Assembly (NCBI GenBank): GCA_000690595.2
Contig: JHUT02000003.1
Span: forward strand, 62,001-126,000
Reading direction: 5' to 3'
Length of the DNA stretch: 64,000 nt
Source of the DNA: Natrinema mahii
GTDB taxonomy: Archaea; Halobacteriota; Halobacteria; Halobacteriales; Natrialbaceae
Under the pieces are notes generated by a model. It was not told the DNA's origin, made no database searches, and was given only the letters and a program-made list of their open reading frames with translations. Each line of letters starts with the position of its first letter. The stretch's first letter is position 1. A program made the translations under genes and the position numbers. This document shows, in pieces, positions 17,080-25,716 of the stretch.

Positions 17080-18556
17080 GGGCGACGCCGACGCTGCCGT
17101 CGGTAGCGGCGACGCCGCCGATCCAGTCACCGATCGGGGTCACTACGACGTCCTCGGCGTCGGTCTCGGCCCGTTCAACCTCGGGCTCGCGGCGCTGCTC
17201 GACGGCGCGGACGCCGATCTCGAGGCGGTCTTCCTCGAGCGCGAGTCCGCGTTCGCCTGGCACGAGGGGATGCTGATCGAGGGGGCCACCCTCGAGGTCC
17301 CCTTCCTCGCGGATCTGGTGACGATGGCCGACCCCACCAGTCCCCACAGCTTCCTCAATTACGCCCGGGAACGGGACCGCCTCTACGAGTTTTACTTCTA
17401 CGAGACGTTCCAGATCCCCCGCCGGGAGTACGACGACTACCTGCGCTGGGTCGCCGACCGGCTTCCGACGACGGCGTTCGGCCGCGAGGTCACGAGCGTC
17501 GCATACGAACCCGACGGCGACTCGAGGGGAGCGGAGCCGGACCAGAGCGGTGCCGACCCCGGCGATGGCGGGACCTTCGTCGTCGAGGCCCGCTCTCCCG
17601 AGACGGGCCGGCGCTACCGCTACCGGGCCGACGACCTCGTCATGGGGGTCGGCTCTCGGCCCGCACTACCGGCGTTCGCCCGCGACCACGCCGCCGACGA
17701 TGGGCCGCTGTTTCACACTGCCGACTACCGCGAGCGCCGCGATGAGGCCCTCGAGCGCGACGCGATCACCGTCGTCGGCTCGGGACAGAGCGCCGCCGAG
17801 GTCGTACTGGACCTACTCGAGCGCCAGCCCGATCACGGCTACCGGCTCGACTGGCTCACCCGCTCGGACGGCTTCTACCCGATGGAGTACTCGAAGCTCG
17901 GCCTCCAGCACTTCACGCCGGAGTACTCACGGTACTTCTATGACCTCCCCCAGTCGCGAAAGGACGACCTGCTGGCCGAGCAGGACCTGCTGTACAAGGG
18001 GATCGATCCCGAGACCAGCGAGCGGATCTACGACACCCTCTACGAGCGCTCGATCGGCGACCGCGACCCCGAGTTCGGTATGCTCGCGACGACCGCGGTC
18101 CGGGACCTCGAGCGCCTCGAGGGCAGTTACTGGCTCGCCTGCGAACAGCGCCAGCAAGAGCGGTCGTTCGCCCTCGAGACCGACGCCGTGATCTTCGGGA
18201 CGGGGTATCAGCGGCCGACGCCGACCTTCCTCGAGCCGATCGCCGACCGGATCGCGTTCGACGACCGGGGCCGGTTCCGCGTGACCGAGGACTACCGCCT
18301 CGAGGGCGCGTTCGGCGGCCCCGATGCCGGCCGCGTGTTCGTCCAGAACGCCCCGCTACACGCTCACGGCGTCGGCACGCCCGACCTCGGGCTGGGTTGT
18401 TACCGGAACGCGATCATCGTCGAACAGCTCGCCGGGCGCGAGATCTATCCCGTCGACCGCGACACCGTCTTCCAAGACTTCGACGTCGACCAGTTCGCCG
18501 ACCACGCGTCAGTTCGTGCCGACGCCCCCCAATCGCTGTCGCTCGATACGGAGTAA
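17072..18556 (+). CDS. iucD: Amine N-monooxygenase, lysine/ornithine hydroxylase family (IucD-like)
   Basis: A 494-residue flavin N-hydroxylase. The FAD site is LGVGLGPFNLGLAALL near 28-43, the substrate region is PHSFLNYARERDRLYEFY, the NADPH site is ITVVGSGQSAAEVVLDLL near 230-247, and the C-terminal motif is HAHGVGTPDLGLGCYRNA. In this operon the expected substrate is 1,3-diaminopropane, not lysine, because dat and ddc supply it; that is inference. A Ser/Gly/Asp-rich loop near 150-170 is an insertion compared with bacterial relatives. Confidence 0.92.
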   Translation: MTEGDADAAVGSGDAADPVTDRGHYDVLGVGLGPFNLGLAALLDGADADLEAVFLERESAFAWHEGMLIEGATLEVPFLADLVTMADPTSPHSFLNYARERDRLYEFYFYETFQIPRREYDDYLRWVADRLPTTAFGREVTSVAYEPDGDSRGAEPDQSGADPGDGGTFVVEARSPETGRRYRYRADDLVMGVGSRPALPAFARDHAADDGPLFHTADYRERRDEALERDAITVVGSGQSAAEVVLDLLERQPDHGYRLDWLTRSDGFYPMEYSKLGLQHFTPEYSRYFYDLPQSRKDDLLAEQDLLYKGIDPETSERIYDTLYERSIGDRDPEFGMLATTAVRDLERLEGSYWLACEQRQQERSFALETDAVIFGTGYQRPTPTFLEPIADRIAFDDRGRFRVTEDYRLEGAFGGPDAGRVFVQNAPLHAHGVGTPDLGLGCYRNAIIVEQLAGREIYPVDRDTVFQDFDVDQFADHASVRADAPQSLSLDTE

Positions 18557-18558
18557 CC

Positions 18559-20418
18559 ATGCAACACACACGACATACCACGGACCAGGAGTACGGATTC
18601 GACGGAACCGACACGCTCGAGGCGGTGTTGACCGAGGCCCGCTGGGACGAGGCCGGCCGCGACCTCCTCGCGAAGATCGTCCGGGAGTTCACCTACGAGG
18701 ACATCCTCGAGCCGGAGCCGGTCGGCGATCGCGACGGCGAGTGGACGACCTACGAGGTCGACCTCGACGGGATCCGGTACCGTTTCGACGCCGTCGAGCG
18801 GTTCTGGGACTCGATCAGCGTCCGCGTCGACTCCCTCGAGCGTGACGGCGGCGGCGGGTTCGAGCCCGCCGCCGACCCCTTGCAGTTCGTCGTGGATCTC
18901 GAGCCGACGATCGAGATGGACTCGATCACGGCGGGGCATCTCGTCCGCGAGTACACCAACACGCTGCTTGCGGACGCTCACATCGACGCCAGCGACGGGG
19001 CCGACGCTGACGCCGCCGAGACGACGGCGCGCTCGGTCCTCGATATGCCCTACGCCGAAATCGAGGGCGAGATGACCGGCCACCCGTGGCTCACGTTCAA
19101 CAAGGGCCGGATCGGCTGGGGGTACGACGACTACCGCGACTACGCGCCCGAGCGGTCCGAACCGATCCGGCTCTCGTGGTGTGGCGTCTCCCGCGAGGCC
19201 GCCACGTTCGTGGGCGTCGACGGCCTCGATCACGAGGCGCTGCTCGAGGCGGAACTCGGCGACGCCTACGAGGCGTTCCGTGCCGACCTCGCTGATCGCG
19301 GGCTCGATCCCGACGACTACCTGTTCCTGCCGGTCCACGACTGGCAGTGGGAGAACGCGATCGTCCCGCTGTTCGGCCGCCAGCTCGCGACCGACGACAT
19401 CGTCCCGCTGGGGCCCGGCCCGGACGAGTACCTGCCGATGCAGTCGGTTCGGACCTTCGTCAACGCCGACGAGCCGGCCAAACACAACGTGAAGCTCCCG
19501 CTGCAGATCGTCAACACGCTCGTCTGGCGCGGCCTGCCCGGCGAGCGTACCGAGGCCGCGCCGCTGGTCACCGAGTACGTCAAGGACATTCGGGATTCGG
19601 ACCCGTTCCTGCGCGACGAGTGCGAACTCGTCCTGCCCGGCGAGATCGCCGGCGTCAACTTCGATCACCCCACCTTCGACGCGCTCGAGGCACCGCCCTA
19701 CCAGTACAACGAACTGCTTGGCTGTGTCTGGCGCGAGAGCGTCACCGATCTGATCGACGACGACCAGCGAGCGATGAGCCTCGCTGCACTCCTTCACGTC
19801 GAGGACGGCGAGCCGGTGGTCTCGAAGGTAGTCGAGCGCTCCGATCTGTCGCTGTCGGCGTGGCTCGACGAGCTGTTCGAGACGATGCTCCCGCCGCTGT
19901 TGCACTACCTCTACCGGTACGGCACCGCGTTCTCGCCCCACGGCGAGAACACGATCCTCGTCCTCGAGGACGACCGGCCCGCCCGGCTGGCCGTCAAGGA
20001 CTTCGTCGACGACGTCAACGTCGCCGACGCGCCCCTCGAGGAACTGCAGGGCCTGCCGGAGGACCTCGACGACGTGTTGCTGTCGGTCCCGCCCGAAGAG
20101 CTGCGACTGTTCGTCGTCTACGGGCTGTTCGTCGGCGTCTACCGCTATCTGGCCGACCTGCTGGCCCGCCACCACGACTACCCCGAAACCGAGTTCTGGG
20201 GCCGGGTCCGAGCCGCCATCGAGGACTACCACGACCGGTTCCCCGACCTCGAGGAGCGGTTCGAACTGTTCGACTTGCTCGAGCCGTCGTTCCCGAAGCT
20301 GACGCTGAACCGCAACCGGATCGTCGACGTGGGCTACGGCGACCTCCCCGAGCGCCCCCACGCGATCGAACACGGCACCGTCCCGAACCCGCTGGCCGAG
20401 GTCGATCCGCAGCGGTGA
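18559..20418 (+). CDS. iucC: IucA/IucC-family siderophore synthetase, second copy
   Basis: A 619-residue NIS synthetase, paralogous to the one at 14528. Landmarks are MTGHPWLTFNKGRIGWGYDDY near 171-191, LFLPVHDWQWENAIVPLF, SVRTFVNADEPAKHNVKLPL and the metal-binding SPHGENTILVLED. ATG at 18559 lies 2 bases after the iucD stop; an upstream in-frame extension is a shadow of iucD. It is the last gene of the operon, followed by a palindrome-rich spacer. With two NIS synthetases the product is likely a symmetrical citrate dihydroxamate such as schizokinen. No exporter or uptake gene is adjacent. Confidence 0.93.
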   Translation: MQHTRHTTDQEYGFDGTDTLEAVLTEARWDEAGRDLLAKIVREFTYEDILEPEPVGDRDGEWTTYEVDLDGIRYRFDAVERFWDSISVRVDSLERDGGGGFEPAADPLQFVVDLEPTIEMDSITAGHLVREYTNTLLADAHIDASDGADADAAETTARSVLDMPYAEIEGEMTGHPWLTFNKGRIGWGYDDYRDYAPERSEPIRLSWCGVSREAATFVGVDGLDHEALLEAELGDAYEAFRADLADRGLDPDDYLFLPVHDWQWENAIVPLFGRQLATDDIVPLGPGPDEYLPMQSVRTFVNADEPAKHNVKLPLQIVNTLVWRGLPGERTEAAPLVTEYVKDIRDSDPFLRDECELVLPGEIAGVNFDHPTFDALEAPPYQYNELLGCVWRESVTDLIDDDQRAMSLAALLHVEDGEPVVSKVVERSDLSLSAWLDELFETMLPPLLHYLYRYGTAFSPHGENTILVLEDDRPARLAVKDFVDDVNVADAPLEELQGLPEDLDDVLLSVPPEELRLFVVYGLFVGVYRYLADLLARHHDYPETEFWGRVRAAIEDYHDRFPDLEERFELFDLLEPSFPKLTLNRNRIVDVGYGDLPERPHAIEHGTVPNPLAEVDPQR

Positions 20419-20454
20419 ACTGAGTCGGGCGGCGGCGATTCGCTCAATCCATGA

Positions 20455-20660
20455 CGCGATCTCGTCGCCGGCAAAACGAGACGATATCGCTCCTTCGCAG
20501 ACGCGCGGTAGGCGTTGCTGGGGAAATGTGATGACCAGAGGTCGCACCGCGAGCGAACGAGAGCGCGGCGCTACGCGCCGCCTCGAGTGAGCGAGCGGCA
20601 GTTTTTGGTCCAGATTTTTGCTTCGAGTGGTGCGCTCGCGCAGCGAGCGCACCCGAGAAG
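20455..20660. repeat. Palindrome-rich spacer between convergent iucC and sufU
   Basis: Two perfect hairpins lie here: GCGGCGC (20565-20571) with GCGCCGC (20575-20581), and TGCGCTCGC (20631-20639) with GCGAGCGCA (20643-20651). Between them are two T-runs (TTTTTGGTCCAGATTTTT at about 20602-20619) that could end transcription from the iucC side. The GAGCGAACGAGAGCG and GAGTGAGCGAGCGG pieces resemble short GAGCGA-type repeats scattered in haloarchaeal genomes. Confidence 0.5.
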
Positions 20661-20674
20661 TAAAAAGGTGGGTT

Positions 20675-21094
20675 CTAGTCCTCGGTCGTCGTCTTCTCGA
20701 CGTCGAGTTCGCCCTCGTAGATCTCCGCGCCGTCCTGTGCGACCTTCTCGGCCAGCACGGCACATTTGACTCGCATGGGCGAGACCTCGACCCCGAGCAT
20801 GTCGATCACGTCGTCGCGGTCCATCTCCTGGAGTTCCGCGAGGGTCTTGCCGACGAGTTCCCCGGAGAGCATGCTGGCGGAGGCCTGACTGATCGCGCAG
20901 CCGTCGCCCCGGAAGGCGACCCGCTCGATCGTCTCCCCGTCGTCGGCGAGGTCGACGTCCATGCGAATCTCGTCGCCACACATCGGGTTCTCGCCGACGT
21001 GCGTGTACGTGGGATCCTCGAGTTCCCCGTAGTTTCGCGGGTTCTTGTAGTGGTCGAGGATCTGCTGTCGGTACATATCGGAGCCCAGTCCCAT
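20675..21094 (-). CDS. sufU: SufU/IscU-type iron-sulfur cluster scaffold protein
   Basis: A 139-residue scaffold or sulfur-relay protein. It has YRQQILDHYKNPRNYG at the N-terminus and three conserved cysteines in NPMCGDEI, GDGCAISQASASML and RVKCAVLA. SufU proteins accept sulfur from SufS, which is encoded 2.1 kb away at 23194 on the same strand. The spacing of the second and third cysteines, with an insert between them, is more like SufU than IscU. Start MGLGSDMYRQQ at 21094; the internal ATG seven codons later is an alternative. Confidence 0.9.
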   Translation of the reverse strand: MGLGSDMYRQQILDHYKNPRNYGELEDPTYTHVGENPMCGDEIRMDVDLADDGETIERVAFRGDGCAISQASASMLSGELVGKTLAELQEMDRDDVIDMLGVEVSPMRVKCAVLAEKVAQDGAEIYEGELDVEKTTTED

Positions 21095-21217
21095 CGTTGG
21101 ATACGGATAGGCCAGTGAGTTGTAAAAGGGTTCCGGGGCCGAAACGGCCGGGCGCGTCGGTCTCCGCCGGGTTCGGGGCCGTCAGCTCCAGTTGCCCGCC
21201 TGCGGGACTCGGTCGCG

Positions 21218-21850
21218 CTACCGCTTGCCCGCCACCTCGTCGTCGAACCGCCCGAGGTACTCGCGAACGAACCCGACACGATCGGCGGCGAGGTCGCGAC
21301 CGGCGTCGGTGTACATCCGGTCGGGAAGCTCGAGCAGTTTCTTGTGAACGTGGTTGTACTGCGTCAGCCCGGCGTCGGTCCCATCAGCGGCGGGCGGCGT
21401 CGCGGGGTCGTGGATCGGCTCGCCGATCGCGCCGCCGTGGGCGAACGTGCGGGCGACGCCGACCGCACCCAGTGCGTCGAGGTTGTCCGCGTCCGAGACG
21501 AGTTTCGCCTCGAGCGTCTCCGGATCGACGTCGTTCGAATAGCGATGGGCCCGGATGCAGTGTTGGACGCGCTCGATCGTCGCCGCGTCGGCCCCGCAGT
21601 CGTCCAGGATACGCTCGGCCTCTCGCGCGCCCCACGTCGCGTGGTCGTCGATCTCGCCGCGATCTTCCTTCGTCCGGCCGACGTCGTGACAGTAGACGGC
21701 GAGGCGGACGACCCGCTCGTCGGCGGGCTCGGGGTGGCGCTCGCACAGCGTCTCGGCCAGTCGGTCGACCCGCTGGACGTGGTGCCAGTCGTGGGCCGGC
21801 GGCGCGTCCTCGAAGTAGGTGCGGGCGCGGTCGCGAACTGCCTCGAGCAT
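21218..21850 (-). CDS. HD-domain phosphohydrolase
   Basis: A 210-residue protein of the HD superfamily. The metal-binding pattern is visible: H23 in HDWHHVQRV, H55-D56 in YCHDVGR, a later HATWGAREAERIL, and D in SDADNLDALG. It resembles the YedJ/PgpH-like small HD hydrolases, whose substrates (nucleotides or other phosphates) vary. Start MLEAVRDRARTYF at 21850 fits the family's short N-terminus. It stands apart from sufU by 123 bases. The substrate cannot be told. Confidence 0.8.
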   Translation of the reverse strand: MLEAVRDRARTYFEDAPPAHDWHHVQRVDRLAETLCERHPEPADERVVRLAVYCHDVGRTKEDRGEIDDHATWGAREAERILDDCGADAATIERVQHCIRAHRYSNDVDPETLEAKLVSDADNLDALGAVGVARTFAHGGAIGEPIHDPATPPAADGTDAGLTQYNHVHKKLLELPDRMYTDAGRDLAADRVGFVREYLGRFDDEVAGKR

Positions 21851-21944
21851 CGCCCTCGAGTTTCGTCGGCGACGAAATAAACGCGCCGGCTGCGGTCGGC
21901 GTCATACGGGCGACTGTCAGTCAGTTCCGTTACAGCAGACCGTC

Positions 21945-22412
21945 TCAGTCGCGGGTCGCCGACTGCGAGGGCTTTTCGACGATCGCGAACCAGAATTCCT
22001 CGATCGACCCGACGAACTCGACGAACTCCTCTGGCTCGACCGGTTTCTGCAGGTAGGTGTCGGCCTCGATTCCGTGGGACTGGACGACCTGCTCTCCCGC
22101 GTCGGAACTCGTGAGGATGATGACCGGAATCTCGCGCAGGACCGAATCGTGCTTCACTTCCGAGAGGACCTCGATTCCGCTCTTCCCGGGCAGTTGTGGC
22201 TCGAGCAAGACGATATCGGGCAGGGGCTCGTCCGCGTACTCGCCGCGCTGGTGGAGGAAGTCGAGGGCTTCCTCGCCGTCGGTGACGGTGCGGATGGTGT
22301 TGAGCAGTTTCGCGTCCTTGCACTGTTCCTCGAACAGGCGGCTGTCGCCGGGGTTGGGCTCGACCAGCAGGATGTCGATCCGGTCGTTCGCGCCCTCGTC
22401 GTCCGTAGCCAT
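21945..22412 (-). CDS. Receiver-domain protein with glutamate at the phosphorylation site
   Basis: A 155-residue stand-alone receiver domain. The fold is clear (IDILLVEPNPGDSRLFEEQ at 12-30, PDIVLLEPQLPGKSG at 65-79, IPVIILTSSD at 95-104, YLQKPV at 120-125). The phospho-acceptor aspartate of ordinary receivers (LLD.NLP) is Glu71 here, and the second residue of the N-terminal acidic pair is Pro19. Thr101 and Lys123 are kept. Glutamate often mimics the phosphorylated state, so the protein may be constitutively on. No kinase or output domain is adjacent. Confidence 0.85.
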   Translation of the reverse strand: MATDDEGANDRIDILLVEPNPGDSRLFEEQCKDAKLLNTIRTVTDGEEALDFLHQRGEYADEPLPDIVLLEPQLPGKSGIEVLSEVKHDSVLREIPVIILTSSDAGEQVVQSHGIEADTYLQKPVEPEEFVEFVGSIEEFWFAIVEKPSQSATRD

Positions 22413-22781
22413 CTACACTACGTATAGAGCGGGCGGGTAAAACGTCGATGTCGCTCGCGTTGAACAGTCTCCGCTGTCGCCATAGTCGAAATCCGACTCG
22501 AGCCACGCCGGATTTATTCCCGCTTTCAACAGTAGTTATAAGTCGATCCATGGCGACAATCAGAACGGAAGCCATCTCCAACCGCGCGAGCGGAGGGGGT
22601 ATGAAATGCCCCGGGTGCGAGGACACCCGAGACTGGCTTCCAACCCCATCGAGGGTTTCGAAGCCATGCTTACGTACATTCTACCGGGATATAAACGTCC
22701 CGCACGGCAGTGGAATCAACGCCGACGATCAGCAACGGTAGCCGTTCCTCGGACCCGGCTGACTCGGTTCGGGTGGTCGCG
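22413..22781. other. Intergenic region with strong predicted stem-loops
   Basis: The spacer contains a TATA-like element (AGTTATAAGT near 22532-22541) and then three possible hairpins: CCGCGCGAGCGG near 22580; CGGGTG/CACCCG flanking GCGAGGA at about 22614-22632; and GGCTTC...GAAGCC at about 22635-22665 with AACCCC/GGGTT inside. A frame through it (22448-22741) is open but has no gene-like features. It may be a structured RNA or the 3' remains of an IS605-type element, since the second hairpin resembles the right-end palindrome of the tnpB element at 93-116. Confidence 0.3.
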
Positions 22782-22985
22782 ATGACCGACGACGACCCGT
22801 CGCTCGAGTCGGCCGACGTGACGACGACCCCGGTCGACGAGCGGGCCGCCGCGGCCGCACAAGGCCTGCCCGATTGCCCCCGCTGTGGTCGCCCCGTCTG
22901 GATCGTGACCGTCTCCGGTCCCGGCGTCGGGACCGCTTCTCCCTGTGGCTGTCCGGTGGTCCCGGGCAGCCTCGAGCGGGAGTAG
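22782..22985 (+). CDS. Small zinc-ribbon protein
   Basis: A 67-residue protein with an acidic N-terminal half and CPRCGRPVW (C32, C35) followed by SPCGCPVV (C55, C57). The four cysteines could bind one zinc. Haloarchaea encode many such CPxCG mini-proteins, several of which affect motility, biofilm or stress, but I cannot place this one. ATG at 22782 is chosen because the coding signal begins there; upstream codons belong to the spacer. Convergent with sufS. Confidence 0.7.
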   Translation: MTDDDPSLESADVTTTPVDERAAAAAQGLPDCPRCGRPVWIVTVSGPGVGTASPCGCPVVPGSLERE

Positions 22986-23004
22986 GGCGGGCGCTCGAGC
23001 GGTT

Positions 23005-23039
23005 CGTCCCGTGATTCACTCGACGGTCATCACGGGACG
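23005..23039. repeat. Perfect inverted repeat between convergent genes
   Basis: CGTCCCGTGA at 23005-23014 is repeated inverted as TCACGGGACG at 23030-23039, a 10-bp stem with a 15-base loop. It lies between the 3' ends of the zinc-ribbon gene and sufS. It may protect mRNA ends or mark a recombined site. Confidence 0.5.
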
Positions 23040-23193
23040 GCACGCGCCGCCCAGAATAGCTCGCTCGACGATACCGGTAACGGGGCGATCCGCGGGCGCG
23101 ATCGCTTACGCGAACAACTCTCGAGCGTCTACGAACCGGCTTCGCCGCTTCGAGCCTCGGCTCGCCGTTGCTCGCCAAGACGTCCCTCGCGCG

Positions 23194-24483
23194 TCAGCTA
23201 AACAGCTGCCGCGCGTCGTCGATCGCCGCGACCAACTTGTCGATTTCCTCTTTCGTGTTGTAGATGTAGAACGAGGCTCGAGCCGACGCCGCCACCCCGA
23301 GCTTGTCGTGCAGCGGCTGGGTACAGTGGTCGCCGGCGCGGATCGCGACCGCGTGGTCGTTCATGATCGAGGCCAGGTCGTGGGCGTGGACGCTCTCCAA
23401 GTTGAACCCAACGAGGCCGCCGCGTTCGGGGCCGGGTTCGGGACCGTAGATCTCGATGCCGGGCTCGGCGTCGAGCTGTTCGTAGGCGTAGCGGGCCAGT
23501 TCCTCTTCGTGGGCCGCGATGCGCTCCATCCCGATGTCCTCGAGGTAGTCGATGGCGGCCACGAGGCCGACGGCCTCGGCGATCTGTGGCGTGCCGGCCT
23601 CGAACTTCCAGGGGAGTTCGTTCCAGGTCGAGTCCTCGAAGGTGACCTTCGTGATCATGTCGCCGCCGTAGAGGTAGGGATCCATTGCCTCGAGGATCTC
23701 CTCCTTGCCGTAGAGGACACCGATGCCGGTGGGGCCGGCCATTTTGTGACCCGAAAAGGCGTAGAAGTCGGCGTCGATGGCCGCGACGTCGACGGGGCGG
23801 TTGGGGACGGCCTGCGCGCCGTCGATGAACGCCAGCGCGTCGTGGTCGTGGGCGATATCGACCAGGTCGGCGACGGGGTTGACGGTGCCGAGCGTGTTCG
23901 AGACGTGGACCGCCGAGACCATCGCGGTGTCGTCGGTGATGATCTCGCCGGCGTGGTCCATGTCGAGGCGGCCCTCGTCCGTGACCCGAACGTACTTGAC
24001 GTCGGCTCCGGTGCGCTTGCCGATCTGTTGCCACGTGACCAGCGAGGCGTGGTGTTCCATCTCGGTCAGCACGATCTCGTCGCCGGGACCGAGTTCGTTC
24101 AGCCCCCACGAGTAGGCGACGAGGTTCTCGGCCTCGGTCGTGTTCTTCGTGAAGACGATCTCCTCGCGGCCGTCGGCCCCGATGAAGTCGGCGACGCGGT
24201 CGTGGGCCTCCTCGTAGGCGATCGAGGCCTCCTGACTGAGGTGGTGGATGCCGCGGTGGACGTTGGCGTTGTACTCCCGGTAGTAGTCGCTCATCGCGTC
24301 GACGACCGGATCCGGCGTCTGGGTCGTCGCCGCGTTGTCGAGGTAGACGAGTTGCTCGCCGTTGTCGACGGCTTCGCCGTCTGCTCGTTGCGTCTCCGAC
24401 GTAACGTTGAACTCCCGCTGGAGGATGGGATACTCCTCCCGGATCGCCCCGACGTCGAGCGCCTCGAGGTTCTGTTGACTCAT
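23194..24483 (-). CDS. sufS: Cysteine desulfurase SufS
   Basis: A 429-residue PLP enzyme that removes sulfur from cysteine for Fe-S cluster assembly. The PLP lysine is in FYAFSGHKMAGPTGIGVLYG and the persulfide-forming cysteine in RAGDHCTQPLHDKLG. The RAGxHC context places it in the SufS group (type II). VYLDNAATTQTP near residue 48 is the usual N-terminal mark. ATG at 24483. Its partner scaffold is SufU at 20675. The SufBCD genes are not in the window. Confidence 0.95.
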   Translation of the reverse strand: MSQQNLEALDVGAIREEYPILQREFNVTSETQRADGEAVDNGEQLVYLDNAATTQTPDPVVDAMSDYYREYNANVHRGIHHLSQEASIAYEEAHDRVADFIGADGREEIVFTKNTTEAENLVAYSWGLNELGPGDEIVLTEMEHHASLVTWQQIGKRTGADVKYVRVTDEGRLDMDHAGEIITDDTAMVSAVHVSNTLGTVNPVADLVDIAHDHDALAFIDGAQAVPNRPVDVAAIDADFYAFSGHKMAGPTGIGVLYGKEEILEAMDPYLYGGDMITKVTFEDSTWNELPWKFEAGTPQIAEAVGLVAAIDYLEDIGMERIAAHEEELARYAYEQLDAEPGIEIYGPEPGPERGGLVGFNLESVHAHDLASIMNDHAVAIRAGDHCTQPLHDKLGVAASARASFYIYNTKEEIDKLVAAIDDARQLFS

Positions 24484-24849
24484 TGGCGACTAGCAAGGAC
24501 CGCACACAAAACACTCCTTCGGTCCGGTGGTGGCCGATATCTCCGGAATCGCGTCGAGTCGGCCGCGCTTGCCGGTTCGGAGCCGCGATCCCCGGCCGGT
24601 CGGCTTCGGGAGCGAGGGCGAAACGGACGGTGGGTGGGGAGGAAGGGGGTGGGGTGGGTGTCGGGAGGTGACGGCAGGGGGGAATGAGGTCGGATCTGGT
24701 GGATGCCCTGCCGCAACGGGTAGTTGGTGCGCCTCGGGGATACCCATACCTCCAAACAGCTTCGGGCCGCTGACAGGTCGACTGTCGATTTCCGATCGCG
24801 GGCCCGCGTGCGCGGCGCCGGGACGGCGAGCGAACGGCGGCCGCGTGGT
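24484..24849. other. Spacer upstream of sufS with a G-run cluster
   Basis: 366 bases between sufS and the sensor-domain gene. No convincing gene: short frames here are Pro/Arg/His-rich shadows. The plus strand at about 24628-24666 carries closely spaced runs of three or more G (GGGTGGGGAGGAAGGGGG, then GGGG, GGG, GGG), a potential quadruplex. It lies some 150 bases upstream of sufS, with the G-rich strand as the template for sufS transcription. Confidence 0.5.
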
Positions 24850-25716
24850 TCACTCCGTCGGCGGCTCGCTGAAGATCGACGGCTGCGTGCCGTCCAACAG
24901 CAGTTCCGTGTACCGGGCGAACAGCCACGCGACGGCGTTGAGGAGATGGAGGACGACCAGTCCGACGAGGACGCCGACGGCCGAGACGACGAGCGCCGAC
25001 GGCAGCGAGTCGACGTACACCGACACCAGTTCGCCGTCGGTAATCGACAGCGGAATCGGGGAGGTCAGGTCGACGGCCCAGTCCTCGTGCTGGTAGGTGA
25101 GCTCGGGGACGACCTCGATCGGGTCGGCGATGTGGATCCCGACCAGCTGGTTCCGGTAGTGAAGCGGTGCGGCGACGAGGACGTACGTGAACGCAAACCC
25201 CATGATGCCCGCGATAAACGAGCCGAGTCCGAACACGAACTTGCTAAACAGGTAGCCGATCCCTTTCCACGTCCCCCGATCGAAGACGAGCCGGCGGGCC
25301 CGCTCCCGGACGCTGCCGGCCGGCTCGCTGGTCCGGATGTCCGCACCGAGCAACCGCGTCGCCAGCAGTCGCTCGAGGGCGGTCAGTTCGATCGACGCGA
25401 ACAGGACGCCGGCCACGAGCGGGCCGCCGATACACACCAGGACCAACGAGAGCGGAATCCCGGCGATAAGCAACGCGATCGGCTCCGTCATGGCCATATC
25501 GACGACCGCGAACCCGAGCCCGATCGGGATCGCCGCGCCGGTCACGAGGACGGTGAAGTAGCCGATCCCGAGCGGGAACGACAGCAGCAGGTACGCGATG
25601 TTGGCGTAGGTTTGCTTGCGGGCGACGACGCCGAAGAACCAGCGGCTCCAGGCGCGGACGCGGTCGAATACGGTTCCGACTGTCGTACGTGCTGAAGTCA
25701 TGGGTGTGGATGTCAT
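24850..25716 (-). CDS. Sensor-domain membrane protein
   Basis: A 288-residue protein of the putative Sensor family (PF13796-like). It has hydrophobic pairs at about 30-60 and 70-105, an Arg-rich cytoplasmic loop (VRERARRLVFDRGTW), more spans, an extracytoplasmic region (YQHEDWAVDLTSPIPLSITDG) and a last span near 245-270. In other prokaryotes this domain precedes histidine kinases or stands beside transporters. ATG at 25716 overlaps the upstream stop (ATGA). Last gene of a four-gene operon with two DUF7521-type proteins and a winged-helix regulator. The ligand is unknown. Confidence 0.75.
   Translation of the reverse strand: MTSTPMTSARTTVGTVFDRVRAWSRWFFGVVARKQTYANIAYLLLSFPLGIGYFTVLVTGAAIPIGLGFAVVDMAMTEPIALLIAGIPLSLVLVCIGGPLVAGVLFASIELTALERLLATRLLGADIRTSEPAGSVRERARRLVFDRGTWKGIGYLFSKFVFGLGSFIAGIMGFAFTYVLVAAPLHYRNQLVGIHIADPIEVVPELTYQHEDWAVDLTSPIPLSITDGELVSVYVDSLPSALVVSAVGVLVGLVVLHLLNAVAWLFARYTELLLDGTQPSIFSEPPTE

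Noticed and set aside
18445-20763. Very long minus-strand frame opposite iucC
   Set aside because: Arg/Val-rich shadow of iucC, caused by the strong GC3 bias; the plus-strand protein is a clear NIS synthetase.
24480-24755. Pro/His-rich frames upstream of sufS
   Set aside because: They translate the G-run cluster and have no protein-like features.
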